NCBI RefSeq assembly: GCF_001187505.1
Contig: NZ_CP012150.1
Location: 5,800,048 to 5,864,047, forward strand
Direction of reading: 5' to 3'
Source: Mycolicibacterium goodii
Lineage (GTDB): Bacteria; Actinomycetota; Actinomycetes; Mycobacteriales; Mycobacteriaceae
Length of the DNA stretch: 64,000 nucleotides
Shown one piece after another: positions 1 to 9,036 of the stretch. Below the pieces are notes generated by a model. It searched no databases. It worked only from the letters and a program-made list of their open reading frames with translations, and was not told the origin of the DNA. The translations under genes and the position numbers were made by a program. Each line of letters opens with the position of its first letter. Positions within the stretch are counted from its first letter, which is position 1.

Positions 1-819
1 GGAGTCGAGGGCGACGCCAACTACTTCTCCCCGCGGGCGTACTTCGCGCTGGCCGACGGCCTTCCGGCGAACCGCCTGGTCGACGCCGGTGAGCTGGTCA
101 ACTGGGTGCGGTTGATCAAGTCGCCCTACGAGATCGGCCAGTTGCGGATCGCGGGCGCGATCGCCGAGCACGCCATGCGCACCGCGTGCGAGCGGATCGA
201 GGTGGGCCGCAGGCAATGTGACCTTGTCGCCGACATCCTCACCGCGCAGACGACCGGCACGGCCGGGCACGGCGGGGACTTCCCGGCGATCGTGCCGATG
301 CTGCCGACCGGTGACGGCTCCGGCACACCGCACTGCACGTGGACCGACCGCCCGTTCCGCGACGGGGAGGCCACCACGATCGAGTTGGCCGGCGTCTACG
401 GCCGCTACCACGCACCGCTGGCGAGAACCGTGATGCTCGGTGAGCCACCACAGCGGCTCGCCGAGATCGCGAAGATCACCGCCGAGGCCATGCAGGCGAC
501 GCTGGCCGAGATCCGGCCCGGCGCCACCGGGGCCTGCGTGCACCGCGCGTTCGACGAGGTGATCCGGCCGCACGGGCTGCGCAAGGATTCGCGGCTGGGC
601 TACTCGATCGGTATCGGGTTCCCGCCCGACTGGGGCGAGCGCACGGTGAGTCTGCGGCGTGAGGACACCACCGAGCTCGCCGCAGGCATGGCGTTCCACG
701 TCATCCTCGGAATGTGGATGGACGGCTGGGGATACGAACTGTCCGAGCCGATCGCGCTCACTCCCGACGGGTTCGAACGTTTCACCAACCTGCCACACGA
801 GCTCACCATCAGGAGGTGA
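1..819 (+). CDS. Ectoine-hydrolase-like M24 (creatinase/aminopeptidase-fold) protein, 5' truncated
   Basis: The reading frame is open from the first base, so this is the C-terminal 272 residues of a larger protein; the GTG at 106 is internal. The fold is the M24 pita-bread family. The segment around LGYSIGIGFPPDWGERTVSL, followed by a Trp-rich stretch and ELSEPI, closely resembles what I recall of DoeA/EutD ectoine hydrolases, which open the ectoine ring to N-acetyl-2,4-diaminobutyrate. The usual M24 metal ligands are mostly gone: the first Asp positions read IELAG and HAPLART, and the GHGIG histidine is replaced by Tyr-Ser-Ile-Gly. Creatinase and EutD are also metal-independent. It ends 3 bases before the next ATG, whose Shine-Dalgarno overlaps its stop, so the two are translationally linked. 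Substrate assignment is inference; another cyclic amidine or an N-acyl amino acid is possible. Confidence 0.8.
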   Translation, partial: GVEGDANYFSPRAYFALADGLPANRLVDAGELVNWVRLIKSPYEIGQLRIAGAIAEHAMRTACERIEVGRRQCDLVADILTAQTTGTAGHGGDFPAIVPMLPTGDGSGTPHCTWTDRPFRDGEATTIELAGVYGRYHAPLARTVMLGEPPQRLAEIAKITAEAMQATLAEIRPGATGACVHRAFDEVIRPHGLRKDSRLGYSIGIGFPPDWGERTVSLRREDTTELAAGMAFHVILGMWMDGWGYELSEPIALTPDGFERFTNLPHELTIRR

Positions 820-822
820 CCC

Positions 823-2022
823 ATGAGGTCGTCCACACTGCCCTACGCCACCCGCGCCGCCGGGTTGGTGGGCTCGGTGATCGACTCCAGCACGTCGTTG
901 TTGCACAAACAGACACACGACATCGTCCGGTTCGCGATGGGCAGTCCCGCCGCCGAGGCCATACCGTCGCGGATCCTCGCCGGTATCGCGGCGGACCAAC
1001 TCAACCGGCCCGACTCCTACGACTACGCCGCCACCGAGGGTGATCCACCGCTGCACGCGGCGCTGCTCGACGCGCTGCGCGGCACCAGCGACGAGACGAC
1101 ACCGGACCGGTTGACCATCACGGCAGGCGGCATGCAGGGACTGGATCTGTTCTGCAAGATCTTCGTCGACCCCGGTGATCTGGTCACCGTCGAATCACCG
1201 ACCTACACCAACGGCAGCGCGACCGCGCTGTCCTACGGGGCCACCCTGCTGGAGATCCCCGTCGACGACAACGGCATGGACGTCGACGCACTGGAGCACC
1301 TGGTCGCCGCGGCGGGCCGAAAACCCAAGGCCATCTATACGATTCCGACGTTCCAGAACCCATCCGGGGTGACACTGTCGCTGGACCGCAGACTGCGGCT
1401 GCTGGAGTTGGCGCGAAACTGGGGGTCGATGGTCATCGACGACGACCCCTACGGTCTGCTGCGATTCGCCGGGGATCCGTTGCCCACCCTGCGCGAACTG
1501 GGCGGCGGTGACCCGCTGGTGTTCTCGGTGCGCACGTTCTCCAAGATCGTCGCGCCGGGACTGCGCGTCGGCTGGGTCGACACCGTTGCCGAACTGCAGC
1601 CGCTGCTGATCAACGCCAAGCAGGCGATGGACACCTGCACCAACCTGCCGGCCCAGCGGCTGCTCACCGGCTTCCTCACCGGTGGACACCTCGCGGAGCA
1701 TCTGGTGACCCAGCGGGCCGAGTACAAGCGGCGCAAAGAGGCCATGCACGCCGCGCTGCGGGAGCATTTCGGCGGCACCGCGCGGTGGACCGACCCCGAC
1801 GGCGGCTTCTTCCTGTGGGTCACCCTCGATGAGGGAGTCGACGCGACGCGGCTGTTCGACATCGCGCTCGCCGAGGGCGTGGCCTTCATTCCCGGCGCGG
1901 CGTTCTCGCCGTCCGGGCGGTTCACCAACGCGCTGCGGCTGTGCTTCGCGTCGACCCCACCGGACCGGATCCGTGAGGGCGTCGCGCGGCTGCGCCGCGC
2001 GGTCGACAAGAGCAGGCCCTGA
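823..2022 (+). CDS. PLP-dependent aminotransferase, class I/II (2-aminoadipate/MocR-type domain)
   Basis: A 399-residue fold-type I aminotransferase, resembling LysN/2-aminoadipate transaminases and the C-terminal half of MocR regulators but without any winged-helix domain. The motif TFSKIVAPGLRVGW supplies the PLP-binding lysine (Lys241). The ATG at 823 follows a near-perfect AGGAGGTGACCC ribosome site overlapping the stop of the M24 gene. An M20 hydrolase follows after 4 bases, so the three genes form one transcription unit. The amino-acid substrate cannot be read from sequence. In this context it could transaminate a diamino acid released by the neighbouring hydrolases. Confidence 0.9.
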   Translation: MRSSTLPYATRAAGLVGSVIDSSTSLLHKQTHDIVRFAMGSPAAEAIPSRILAGIAADQLNRPDSYDYAATEGDPPLHAALLDALRGTSDETTPDRLTITAGGMQGLDLFCKIFVDPGDLVTVESPTYTNGSATALSYGATLLEIPVDDNGMDVDALEHLVAAAGRKPKAIYTIPTFQNPSGVTLSLDRRLRLLELARNWGSMVIDDDPYGLLRFAGDPLPTLRELGGGDPLVFSVRTFSKIVAPGLRVGWVDTVAELQPLLINAKQAMDTCTNLPAQRLLTGFLTGGHLAEHLVTQRAEYKRRKEAMHAALREHFGGTARWTDPDGGFFLWVTLDEGVDATRLFDIALAEGVAFIPGAAFSPSGRFTNALRLCFASTPPDRIREGVARLRRAVDKSRP

Positions 2023-2026
2023 ACCG

Positions 2027-3211
2027 GTGGGCATATCGGCACACGAGCAGGCCGTGCTGGCCCGCCTCGACGAGACGCTGATCGTCGACCTGACCGTCGC
2101 ACTGGTGCGCGCAGCGGGCCAGAACCCACCGGGCGAGGAGGCGGCGACCGTACGGACCCTGTGCGCGGCCGCCGCGGCGCTGGATCTGCAGGTGGACGAA
2201 ACCGAAGTCGAACCGGGCCGCAACAACGTCCGCGTCACGCTCGACGGCGGCACCGGACCGGGTCTGCTGTTGCTCGGCCACACCGATGTCGTCCCGGTCG
2301 GTGCGGGCTGGACGAAGGATCCGTTCGGTGCCGAGATGGTCGACGGGCGCATCTACGGGCGCGGCGCAGCCGACATGAAAGGTGGACTCGCCGCGGCACT
2401 TTCGGCCATGGCCGCGCTACGCGGCGCCGGGCTCGGTGGCCCGGTCGAGTTGGCGGCGCTCGTCGACGAGGAGGAGAACGGCAAGGGGATCCGCGCGTAC
2501 GTCAACGCCCGTGCCGATGCCGCCGACCGGCGCTATCTGGGTTGCGTCACCGCGGAGCCCACGGATCTGCAGACGATCATCGGCGCCCGCGGCGCCTCCT
2601 ACGTACGGGTCGCGGTCCACGGAAAGTCTTGTCACGCAGGAAATCCCGACGACGGGGCGAACGCGGTCTACGGTGCGGCCGCGGCGATCGCGGAGATCGA
2701 GCGGCTGCACAGCGAACTGGCGGCGCGGCCGCATCCGCTGCTGGGGCCCGCCACGTGGAGCGTCGGACAGGTGCACGGCGGAACCGCGGGCGCCATCGTC
2801 CCGGACGACTGCGTGGTGCTCGCCGACCGCAGGCTCCTGCCTGGCGAGTCGGGTGTGGACGTGGTCGACGACCTGCGCGCCCGGCTGGCCGGGCTGGCCG
2901 AACGCGGGCTGGCCGTCGACGTCTCGATGCCCATGGAGATGCCGCCCTTCCAGACGCCCGCCGACGCGGAACTGGTGCGCGTCGCCGAGTCCGCGCTGGC
3001 CGACGCCGGCGGACCCGGCCTGCCCGTCGCGGGGTGGACCGCGGCGTGCGACGGCGGGTTCGTCGCCCGCGATCTCGGTGTCCCGGTCGTGGTGCTGGGC
3101 CCCGGCTCGGTCACCGAGCAGGCGCACCGCGCCGACGAATCCGTGGCCGTCGAGCAGCTTGTCGTGGCGGCGCGAGCCTATGTGCTGACCGCGCTGCGGC
3201 TGCTGGGTTAG
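2027..3211 (+). CDS. M20-family metallo-deacetylase/peptidase (ArgE/DapE type)
   Basis: A 394-residue zinc hydrolase of the ArgE/DapE/carboxypeptidase G2 family, which removes N-acyl groups from amino acids. All family signatures are present: LLGHTDVVPVG (His85), GRGAADMKGG with the bridging Asp, DEEENGKG with the catalytic Glu pair, AEPTD, and a late His in EQAHRADE. The start is taken as the GTG at 2027, 4 bases after the upstream stop; this gives a normal family length, whereas the longer open frame would overlap the aminotransferase by about 190 bases. Downstream of an ectoine-hydrolase-like protein it is a natural candidate for the N-acetyl-diaminobutyrate deacetylase step, which is inference. 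Its stop codon overlaps that of the convergent gene by 3 bases. Confidence 0.92.
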   Translation: MGISAHEQAVLARLDETLIVDLTVALVRAAGQNPPGEEAATVRTLCAAAAALDLQVDETEVEPGRNNVRVTLDGGTGPGLLLLGHTDVVPVGAGWTKDPFGAEMVDGRIYGRGAADMKGGLAAALSAMAALRGAGLGGPVELAALVDEEENGKGIRAYVNARADAADRRYLGCVTAEPTDLQTIIGARGASYVRVAVHGKSCHAGNPDDGANAVYGAAAAIAEIERLHSELAARPHPLLGPATWSVGQVHGGTAGAIVPDDCVVLADRRLLPGESGVDVVDDLRARLAGLAERGLAVDVSMPMEMPPFQTPADAELVRVAESALADAGGPGLPVAGWTAACDGGFVARDLGVPVVVLGPGSVTEQAHRADESVAVEQLVVAARAYVLTALRLLG

Positions 3212-6066
3212 CCGCGGCGCAGCGCGGCGGCGAGCAGCTGCGCGAGATGCACCGGCTGCCGTGGGGTGCCCTGGGCGATCTGCGTGCGACAACTGAAACC
3301 GTCGGCGACGATCGCCGTCGTGGGTGCCGCCTCGCGGACCGCAGGCAGCAGCACGCGCTCACCGGCGGCCTTGGACACCTCGTAGTGTCCGCGTTCGAAA
3401 CCGAAATTGCCGGCCAGACCACAGCATCCCGAGTCGGGAACGGTCGCTTCGATTCCGGCGGCGGCCATCAGCGCGCGGTCCGCGTCGAACCCGAGCACCG
3501 CGTGCTGGTGGCAGTGGGTCTGCACCAGTGCCTGCCCACCCACATGCGGAGGTTGCCAATCCGACAGGAACGCGGCGAAGGTGTGGATGGCGCCGGCCGC
3601 CGCCTTCGCGAGCGGGTTGTCCGGCAACAGCGCGGGCGCGTCGTGGCGCAGCGCCGCAACGCAACTGGGCTCCAACCCGACGATCGGTGTACCGGCACGC
3701 AACTGCGGTGCGATCGCCGCCAGGGTGCGCTCGAGCACCTTCATGGCGGTGGTCAGCTGGCCGGTGGAGATCCAGGTCAGCCCGCAGCACACGGATTTCT
3801 CCGGCAGCATCACGTCATACCCGGCGGCTTCGAGCACCTCGACGGCCGCGCGGCCGACGTCGGGGGCCAGGAAATTGGTGAACGTGTCTGGCCACAGCAG
3901 CACGGACCCCTTCTGGCCAGCGGAGACCCGTTCGCGGCCGGTGAACCACTCGGTGAACGTCTGCTCGGCGAACGCCGGGATCTCGCGCTGCGGCGCGATC
4001 CCGCCCATGCGCTTGGTCAGCGGCAGCCGCGCGAGCCTGTTCACCAGTCGTGGCGCCTTCGCCGCAAGGCGCGCCGAGGCCGGCAGCCATCCCATCGACC
4101 AGTGCGACAGCGGGCGGGCCCACGGCCGCCTCGCGTAGTGGTGATGGGTGAATTCGGCCTTGTACGTGGCCATGTCGACGTTGACCGGGCAGTCGGACAG
4201 GCAGCCTTTGCACGACAGGCACAGGTCGAGTGCGTCGCGCACCTCGGTCGAGCGCCAACCGTCGGCGACCACGTCACCCTGAAGCATCTCCCACAGCAAC
4301 CGGGCCCGCCCACGCGTCGAATGCAGTTCCTCGCGCGTGACCTGATAGCTCGGGCACATCACCCCGCCGGAATGCTGACGGCACTTGCCGATTCCCACGC
4401 AGCGGCGCTGCGCCTGCGCGAAGTCGTGGTCGTCGTCGGCGTAGCTGAACAAGGTCAGGAGCTTGCGGTCCTTGGCGGGTCCGTCGTGGCGGATGCCTGC
4501 GTTCACCGCGGGCGGGTCGACGATGACGCCGGGGTTCATCACCCGGCGGGGATCCCAGATGTCTTTCATCTCGGCCAGCAGCGCCACACCGTCGGCGCCG
4601 TACATCCGGCCGAGCAGCGCCGAGCGCGCCCGCCCGTCGCCGTGCTCACCGGACACCGAACCACCGAGTGCCACCACCAGATCGGTGGCCTGCTCGACGA
4701 ATTCGCGGTAGGTCACCAGGCCGGCCGCGCTGAGCAGATCGAAGTCGATGCGCATGTGCATGCAGCCCTCACCGAAGTGCCCGTAGGACGCCCCGGAGAA
4801 TCCGTACCTGCCCATCAGGTCGTCGAGACCGCGCAGATAGTCGCCGAGGCGTTGCGGCGGCACGGCGGCGTCCTCCCAACCGCCCCAGGCCTCGGCGCCG
4901 TCTGCCCGGCGGGTCGCCAGGCCTGCCGCGTCGGTGCGGCACCGCCACAACACGCGCTGCGCGCCGGGTTCGCTGACCAGGGACGATGTGGCCGGTGAAC
5001 CGGTGTCGCGCAACTCCTCGAGCATCTTCTCGGCCGCCACGGCCGCCGACGCCCGGTCGGCGCCACCCATCTCGACCAGCAACCACGCCCGGCCCGCGGG
5101 GAGACCGGCTTCGGTTGCGGCCGTGCGCACCTCGGCGGGAAGCCGCTCGACGAGGTCGATGTTGATGGATTCCATCGTCAGCGGCTCATGGCGCAGCACC
5201 ACCGGGACACACTCGGCGGCGGTCACCGAGTCGGCGAAACCGAGCACGCACAACACCTTTGCCGCGGGTAGCGGGGTCAGCGCGACGGTGGCCTGCAGGG
5301 TTGCGGCGAAACCGCCCTCGCTGCCGCACAACAGTCCCGCGACGTCGTAGTTGTGCTCCGGCAGCAGCCGGTGCAACGCATAGCCCGAGATCTGCCGGGT
5401 GAACTGGCCGAAACGCCTGCGGATCACCAGCTCGTGCCGGTCGACGAAACCCTGCAGCCGCCGGTGCAGGTCGCCCTCGCGACCCGGTCGGGCCGCGAGT
5501 TCGGCACGGTCCCCGACCGATTCGACCGTGCAGCGGGTGCCGTCGGCGAGCAGGATTTCCAGCGAGCGCACGTTGTCGGCGGTGGTGCCCCAGGCGACCG
5601 AATGCGCACCGCACGCGTTGTTGGCGATCATCCCGCCGAGCGTCGCGCGGCTCGCCGACGAAGGATCGGCCCCGAACGTCAGCCCGTGCGGTGTCGCCGC
5701 GGCGAGCAGGTCGGTGAGCACCACACCGGGTTCGACGACCGCGGTTCGGGTTTCGGGGTCGATGTCGAGGATCCGGTTGACGTGTCGCGACGCGTCGATC
5801 ACCACCCCGCCGATCGCGTTGCCCGCCATGGAGGTTCCGCCTCCGCGCATGGTCACCGGGGCACCGGCGGCCGCGACCAGCGTGACGGCCGTCGCGAGAT
5901 CGTCGGCGTCGGCGGGCACGACGACGAGGTCCGGCACGGCCCGGTAGTTCGATGCGTCGGCCGCGTACAGGGCCCGGCTTCGGGTATCGGACCCGACCGT
6001 GCCCCGTAGCTCGGATGCGAGTTCTCGGGCCAACCGGTGAGCGTCGTACGGCGCGGAGGTTATCAT
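3208..6066 (-). CDS. FAD-linked oxidase fused to Fe-S (GlcD–GlcF/YdiJ-like) 2-hydroxyacid dehydrogenase
   Basis: A protein of about 952 residues joining an N-terminal PCMH FAD domain (around residues 40–260, with a DPSSASRATLGGMIANNACGA-type motif), an FAD-oxidase C domain, a ferredoxin-like region with two cysteine clusters (CVGIGKCRQ…CP and CLSCKGCLSDCP) and two C-terminal CCG domains (CCGLTWIS and CCGLAGNFGFE). This layout matches YdiJ-type D-2-hydroxyglutarate or D-lactate dehydrogenases that pass electrons to the respiratory chain. The ATG at 6066 is preferred to the TTG at 6075 because the extra codons lie inside the operator palindrome 6065–6076. The gene is divergent from the racemase-family gene and shares that control region. 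The hydroxyacid substrate is unknown. Confidence 0.9.
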   Translation of the reverse strand: MITSAPYDAHRLARELASELRGTVGSDTRSRALYAADASNYRAVPDLVVVPADADDLATAVTLVAAAGAPVTMRGGGTSMAGNAIGGVVIDASRHVNRILDIDPETRTAVVEPGVVLTDLLAAATPHGLTFGADPSSASRATLGGMIANNACGAHSVAWGTTADNVRSLEILLADGTRCTVESVGDRAELAARPGREGDLHRRLQGFVDRHELVIRRRFGQFTRQISGYALHRLLPEHNYDVAGLLCGSEGGFAATLQATVALTPLPAAKVLCVLGFADSVTAAECVPVVLRHEPLTMESINIDLVERLPAEVRTAATEAGLPAGRAWLLVEMGGADRASAAVAAEKMLEELRDTGSPATSSLVSEPGAQRVLWRCRTDAAGLATRRADGAEAWGGWEDAAVPPQRLGDYLRGLDDLMGRYGFSGASYGHFGEGCMHMRIDFDLLSAAGLVTYREFVEQATDLVVALGGSVSGEHGDGRARSALLGRMYGADGVALLAEMKDIWDPRRVMNPGVIVDPPAVNAGIRHDGPAKDRKLLTLFSYADDDHDFAQAQRRCVGIGKCRQHSGGVMCPSYQVTREELHSTRGRARLLWEMLQGDVVADGWRSTEVRDALDLCLSCKGCLSDCPVNVDMATYKAEFTHHHYARRPWARPLSHWSMGWLPASARLAAKAPRLVNRLARLPLTKRMGGIAPQREIPAFAEQTFTEWFTGRERVSAGQKGSVLLWPDTFTNFLAPDVGRAAVEVLEAAGYDVMLPEKSVCCGLTWISTGQLTTAMKVLERTLAAIAPQLRAGTPIVGLEPSCVAALRHDAPALLPDNPLAKAAAGAIHTFAAFLSDWQPPHVGGQALVQTHCHQHAVLGFDADRALMAAAGIEATVPDSGCCGLAGNFGFERGHYEVSKAAGERVLLPAVREAAPTTAIVADGFSCRTQIAQGTPRQPVHLAQLLAAALRRG

Positions 6067-6083
6067 TGTCGACAATCTACCAA
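6065..6083. promoter_or_regulatory. Operator-like palindrome, copy 1 (GntR/FCD type)
   Basis: The sequence ATTGTCGACAATCTACCAA contains a perfect 12-bp palindrome, ATTGTCGACAAT. It lies between the divergent oxidase and racemase-family genes and touches the oxidase start codon. The same 19 bases recur at 9018–9036. TTGTNNACAA-like sites are typical of FadR-family GntR regulators, and such a gene lies at 6829–7506. Confidence 0.7.
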
Positions 6084-6109
6084 TCGCTCCGAGTGATCAA
6101 GGAGAAAGC

Positions 6110-6832
6110 ATGGTGACAGTCGGCCTCCTCTACCCCGGCCACAGCGCCGAAGACGACTTTCCGGCACTGGAGGCCCGCGTAGGCGGGGCGGTCCGACTGC
6201 CCGTGGTCATCACCTCGGTCGGCGAGGATGCGCACCGGGTCGACGCCCTGCTCGATCTCGGGCGCGCCGAGCGTCTCGCCGACGGGGCCGCGCAACTCGC
6301 GGCCGAGAGACCCGACGCGGTGATGTGGGCGTGCACATCGGGCAGTTTCGTGTTCGGCCCGGAAGGTGCGGCCGAGCAGGTGGCCGGTGTCGCCGCGGCG
6401 GCAGGCGTCCCGGCGTCGTCCACCTCGATCGCGTTCGTCGACGCGGCCAAACATCTCGGCATCCGGCGGGTCGCCGTGGCCGCGTCCTATCCGGAGGATG
6501 TCGCACAGCACTTCGTCGGCTTCCTGCGGGCGGGCGGTATCGAGGTCGTGGCGATGGGCAGCCACGGGATCATCACGGCCGCCGAGGTCGGCACGCTTGC
6601 GCGCGAGGATGTGATCGCCATGGTCAAGGCCGCCGACCACCCCGACGCCGACGCCGTACTGGTCCCGGATACCGCGATGCACACGCTGGCCATCATCGCC
6701 GATCTGGAGGCGGCCGTCGGCAAGCCCGTGCTGACCGCCAACCAGGTGACCATCTGGAAGGGCATGGAGCTGCTGGGACCGGTGCCCGTACTGCCCGGAC
6801 TCGGTGCGCTGTTCGAAGGGGGCCCGCGGTGA
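6110..6832 (+). CDS. Asp/Glu racemase-superfamily protein (maleate isomerase/EutA-like) with one cysteine
   Basis: A 240-residue protein with the two-lobed Asp/Glu/hydantoin racemase fold. It most resembles maleate cis-trans isomerases, arylmalonate decarboxylase and EutA, which is found in ectoine-utilisation clusters. The first catalytic cysteine is present in VMWACTSGSF (Cys75). The second lobe, where a second cysteine is expected, reads VPDTAMHTLA, and Cys75 is the only cysteine in the protein. The ATG at 6110 has an AAGGAGAA ribosome site. Its last 4 bases overlap the GTG of the GntR gene, so the two are co-translated. The reaction is not determined; the loss of one cysteine argues against a classical two-base racemase. 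Confidence 0.85.
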   Translation: MVTVGLLYPGHSAEDDFPALEARVGGAVRLPVVITSVGEDAHRVDALLDLGRAERLADGAAQLAAERPDAVMWACTSGSFVFGPEGAAEQVAGVAAAAGVPASSTSIAFVDAAKHLGIRRVAVAASYPEDVAQHFVGFLRAGGIEVVAMGSHGIITAAEVGTLAREDVIAMVKAADHPDADAVLVPDTAMHTLAIIADLEAAVGKPVLTANQVTIWKGMELLGPVPVLPGLGALFEGGPR

Positions 6833-7506
6833 CGAGCTACCTCGAGCCGCTGGCCCAGCAGTCGACGCCGAGCCTGATCGCCGACAAGCTGCGTCAGGCG
6901 ATCGGTGCCCGCGAGTTCAAGCCCGGCCAGCAGCTCAGCGAGGCCGCGCTGGCACAGAAACTCGGGGTCAGCCGAGGGCCGCTGCGCGAAGGCATGCAGC
7001 GGCTCACCCAGGAGGGTCTGCTGGTGTCGATCCGTCACCGCGGCCTGTTCGTCATCGAGATGACCCCCGACGAGGTCAGGGACATGTACCTGGCCCGTGA
7101 GGCCATCGAGCGCGCGGCGGCCGCCAGGATCCTCAAGGGCGATCACGTCGCGGCGGGTGATGCGCTGCTGGAGATCGTCGAGCAGATGACCAAGGCGACG
7201 ACCCCGGCCGACAACAGCGAGTTGGACATCAATTTCCATGTGCGCCTTGTCGAACTGTCCGGAAGCCCCCGCCTGGGGCGGATGCATCAGACCTTCATCA
7301 CCGAGACCAAGATGTGCATCCACGCACTCGACGAGTCGTACTCCGTCTCGGACTTCCGCAGCGAGGAGCACCGCGCCATCGCGGCCGCGATCAAGGCCGG
7401 TGACTGCGAGCTCACCGACAAACTGTTGATCGCGCACATGGACGATGCCCTCAACCGGCTGATCCCGCCGGACGACGCCCAGGACGGTCAGGTCACCAAC
7501 GGGTGA
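6829..7506 (+). CDS. GntR-family regulator, FadR/FCD subfamily
   Basis: 225 residues. An N-terminal winged helix (about residues 15–80; SEAALAQKLGVSRGPLREGMQRL is the recognition region, shown here in part) is joined to an all-helical FCD effector domain. The FCD domain keeps likely metal ligands in DINFHVRL, EEHRAI and AHMDDAL; such domains usually bind small carboxylates through a metal. The GTG start overlaps the upstream stop (GTGA). It is the only dedicated regulator inside this catabolic island and probably binds the 19-bp sites at 6065–6083 and 9018–9036, giving autoregulation and control of both divergent pairs. Repressor status is assumed from the family. Confidence 0.93.
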   Translation: MTSYLEPLAQQSTPSLIADKLRQAIGAREFKPGQQLSEAALAQKLGVSRGPLREGMQRLTQEGLLVSIRHRGLFVIEMTPDEVRDMYLAREAIERAAAARILKGDHVAAGDALLEIVEQMTKATTPADNSELDINFHVRLVELSGSPRLGRMHQTFITETKMCIHALDESYSVSDFRSEEHRAIAAAIKAGDCELTDKLLIAHMDDALNRLIPPDDAQDGQVTNG

Positions 7507-7518
7507 CGCCCGCGCGCC

Positions 7519-8979
7519 TCACATCTTGATCCCGACGTACTTGGTCTCCAGGAACTCGTCGATACCGACCGCGCCGCCCTCCCGGCCGAGACCGGACTGC
7601 TTGATGCCACCGAACGGCGCGGCGGGGTTGGAGACGATGCCCTGGTTGAGCCCGACCATGCCGGTTTCGAGCGCCTCGGCGACCCGCAGGGCGCGGCGCA
7701 GGTCGTTGGTGAAAACGTAAGATACGAGCCCGTATTCGGTGTCGTTGGCGGCGGCCACGGCCTCTTCCTCGGTGTCGAACGGGGTCAGCGGGGCGACCGG
7801 CCCGAAGATCTCCTGATTGGCCATCTCGGCGTCGCGCGGGACACCGGTGAGCACCGTCGGCGGGTAGAAGAAACCCGGGCCTGCGGGCGCCGTCCCGCCC
7901 GTGAGCACGGTGGCGCCGCGCTTGACCGCGTCATCGACCAGATCGGTGACCTTCTGCAGCGCGGCCTCGTCGATCAGTGGACCCACCTGGACTCCGTCCT
8001 CGGTGCCGCGACCGACCGGCATCTGCGCCATGCGGGCGGCGAGGCGCCTGCCGAATTCGTCGATCACCGACGAGTGCACGAACACTCGGTTGGCCGCGGT
8101 GCACGCCTCCCCCATGTTGCGCATCTTGGCGAGCATTGCGCCCTCGACCGCCTCGTCGAGATCGGCGTCCTCGAACACGATCAACGGTGCGTTGCCGCCG
8201 AGTTCGAGCGAGGTCCGCAGGATCTTCTCGGCACACTGCTCCAGCAGCAGACGGCCGACGCGGGTCGACCCGGTGAACGACAGCTTGCGCGCCAGACCGG
8301 ACCGGATGAGCGGTTCCACCACCTCGCCGGCGTTCATCGCGGTGATGCAGTTGACGGCCCCCGCGGGCACCCCGACCTCGGCCAGGATGTCCATCAGGGC
8401 GAGCATCGAAAGCGGCGTCTGATGGGCCGGTTTGATGACGCTCGTGCACCCGGCCGCGATGGCGGGGCCGAGCTTGCGGGTGCCCATCGCCATCGGGAAG
8501 TTCCACGGCGTGATGAGCAGGCAGGGTCCGACCGGTTGCCGCGCGATCAAGAAGCGCGCCCCGCCGGCCGGGGCGGTCTGATAGCCCCCGTCGATACGGA
8601 CGGCCTCGGCGGCGAAGTGCCGGAAGAACTCTGCGGCGTAGGTGATCTCGCCGCGCGCCTCGGCCAGCGGTTTGCCCATCTCCAGCGTCATCAGCAGCGC
8701 CAGGTCGTCGATGCGCTCATGCAGCAGTTCGAACGCCCCGGTGAGCATGTCGGCGCGCTCGCGCGGCGCGGTGGCGGCGAATTCGGCCTGCGCGGCCACG
8801 GCCGCGTCGAGTGCCGCGCGTCCGTCGGCCGGTGCGGCGTCGGCGACGGCGCACAGCACCTCGCCGGTCGCCGGGTCGACGACGTCGAAGGTGGCGCCGT
8901 TTGTCGCGTCCACCCACTTGCCGTCGATGAAGAGCCGCTTCTCGACGGCGCTCACCACGCGGTTCTCCTGCTCGCTCAT
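7519..8979 (-). CDS. NAD(P)-dependent semialdehyde dehydrogenase (GabD/succinate-semialdehyde type)
   Basis: 486 residues of the aldehyde dehydrogenase superfamily, closest in motifs to succinate-semialdehyde dehydrogenases. ELGGNAPLIVFEDADLD contains the general-base Glu, MGEACTAANR the catalytic Cys293, and PWNFPMAMGTRKLGPA the cofactor region. The ATG at 8979 is preceded by GGAAGGGG; the longer open frame upstream is antisense to the next gene and was discarded. It ends convergently 12 bases from the GntR stop. In an ectoine-like route it would correspond to DoeC (aspartate-semialdehyde to aspartate); succinate semialdehyde is an equally good guess. Confidence 0.92.
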   Translation of the reverse strand: MSEQENRVVSAVEKRLFIDGKWVDATNGATFDVVDPATGEVLCAVADAAPADGRAALDAAVAAQAEFAATAPRERADMLTGAFELLHERIDDLALLMTLEMGKPLAEARGEITYAAEFFRHFAAEAVRIDGGYQTAPAGGARFLIARQPVGPCLLITPWNFPMAMGTRKLGPAIAAGCTSVIKPAHQTPLSMLALMDILAEVGVPAGAVNCITAMNAGEVVEPLIRSGLARKLSFTGSTRVGRLLLEQCAEKILRTSLELGGNAPLIVFEDADLDEAVEGAMLAKMRNMGEACTAANRVFVHSSVIDEFGRRLAARMAQMPVGRGTEDGVQVGPLIDEAALQKVTDLVDDAVKRGATVLTGGTAPAGPGFFYPPTVLTGVPRDAEMANQEIFGPVAPLTPFDTEEEAVAAANDTEYGLVSYVFTNDLRRALRVAEALETGMVGLNQGIVSNPAAPFGGIKQSGLGREGGAVGIDEFLETKYVGIKM

Positions 8980-9017
8980 GGGACCCCTTCCACCGGCCGG
9001 TGCCGATCGATACGCTG

Positions 9018-9036
9018 ATTGTCGACAATCTACCAA
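9018..9036. promoter_or_regulatory. Operator-like palindrome, copy 2
   Basis: Exact 19-base repeat of the site at 6065–6083. It lies between the divergent semialdehyde dehydrogenase and class III aminotransferase genes, 22 bases upstream of the GTG at 9058. The conserved length extends past the palindrome (CTACCAA), suggesting that sequence beyond the core is also recognised or is part of a promoter. Confidence 0.7.

Noticed and set aside
2161..4998. A 945-codon plus-strand open frame opposite the FAD/Fe-S oxidase and the M20 gene
   Set aside because: Composition is Arg/Gly/Pro-rich as in GC-skewed shadow frames, no domain is recognisable, and both real genes have intact motifs.
6067..6075. 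TTG 6075 as the start of the FAD/Fe-S oxidase
   Set aside because: The three extra codons are inside the operator palindrome; ATG 6066 follows directly.
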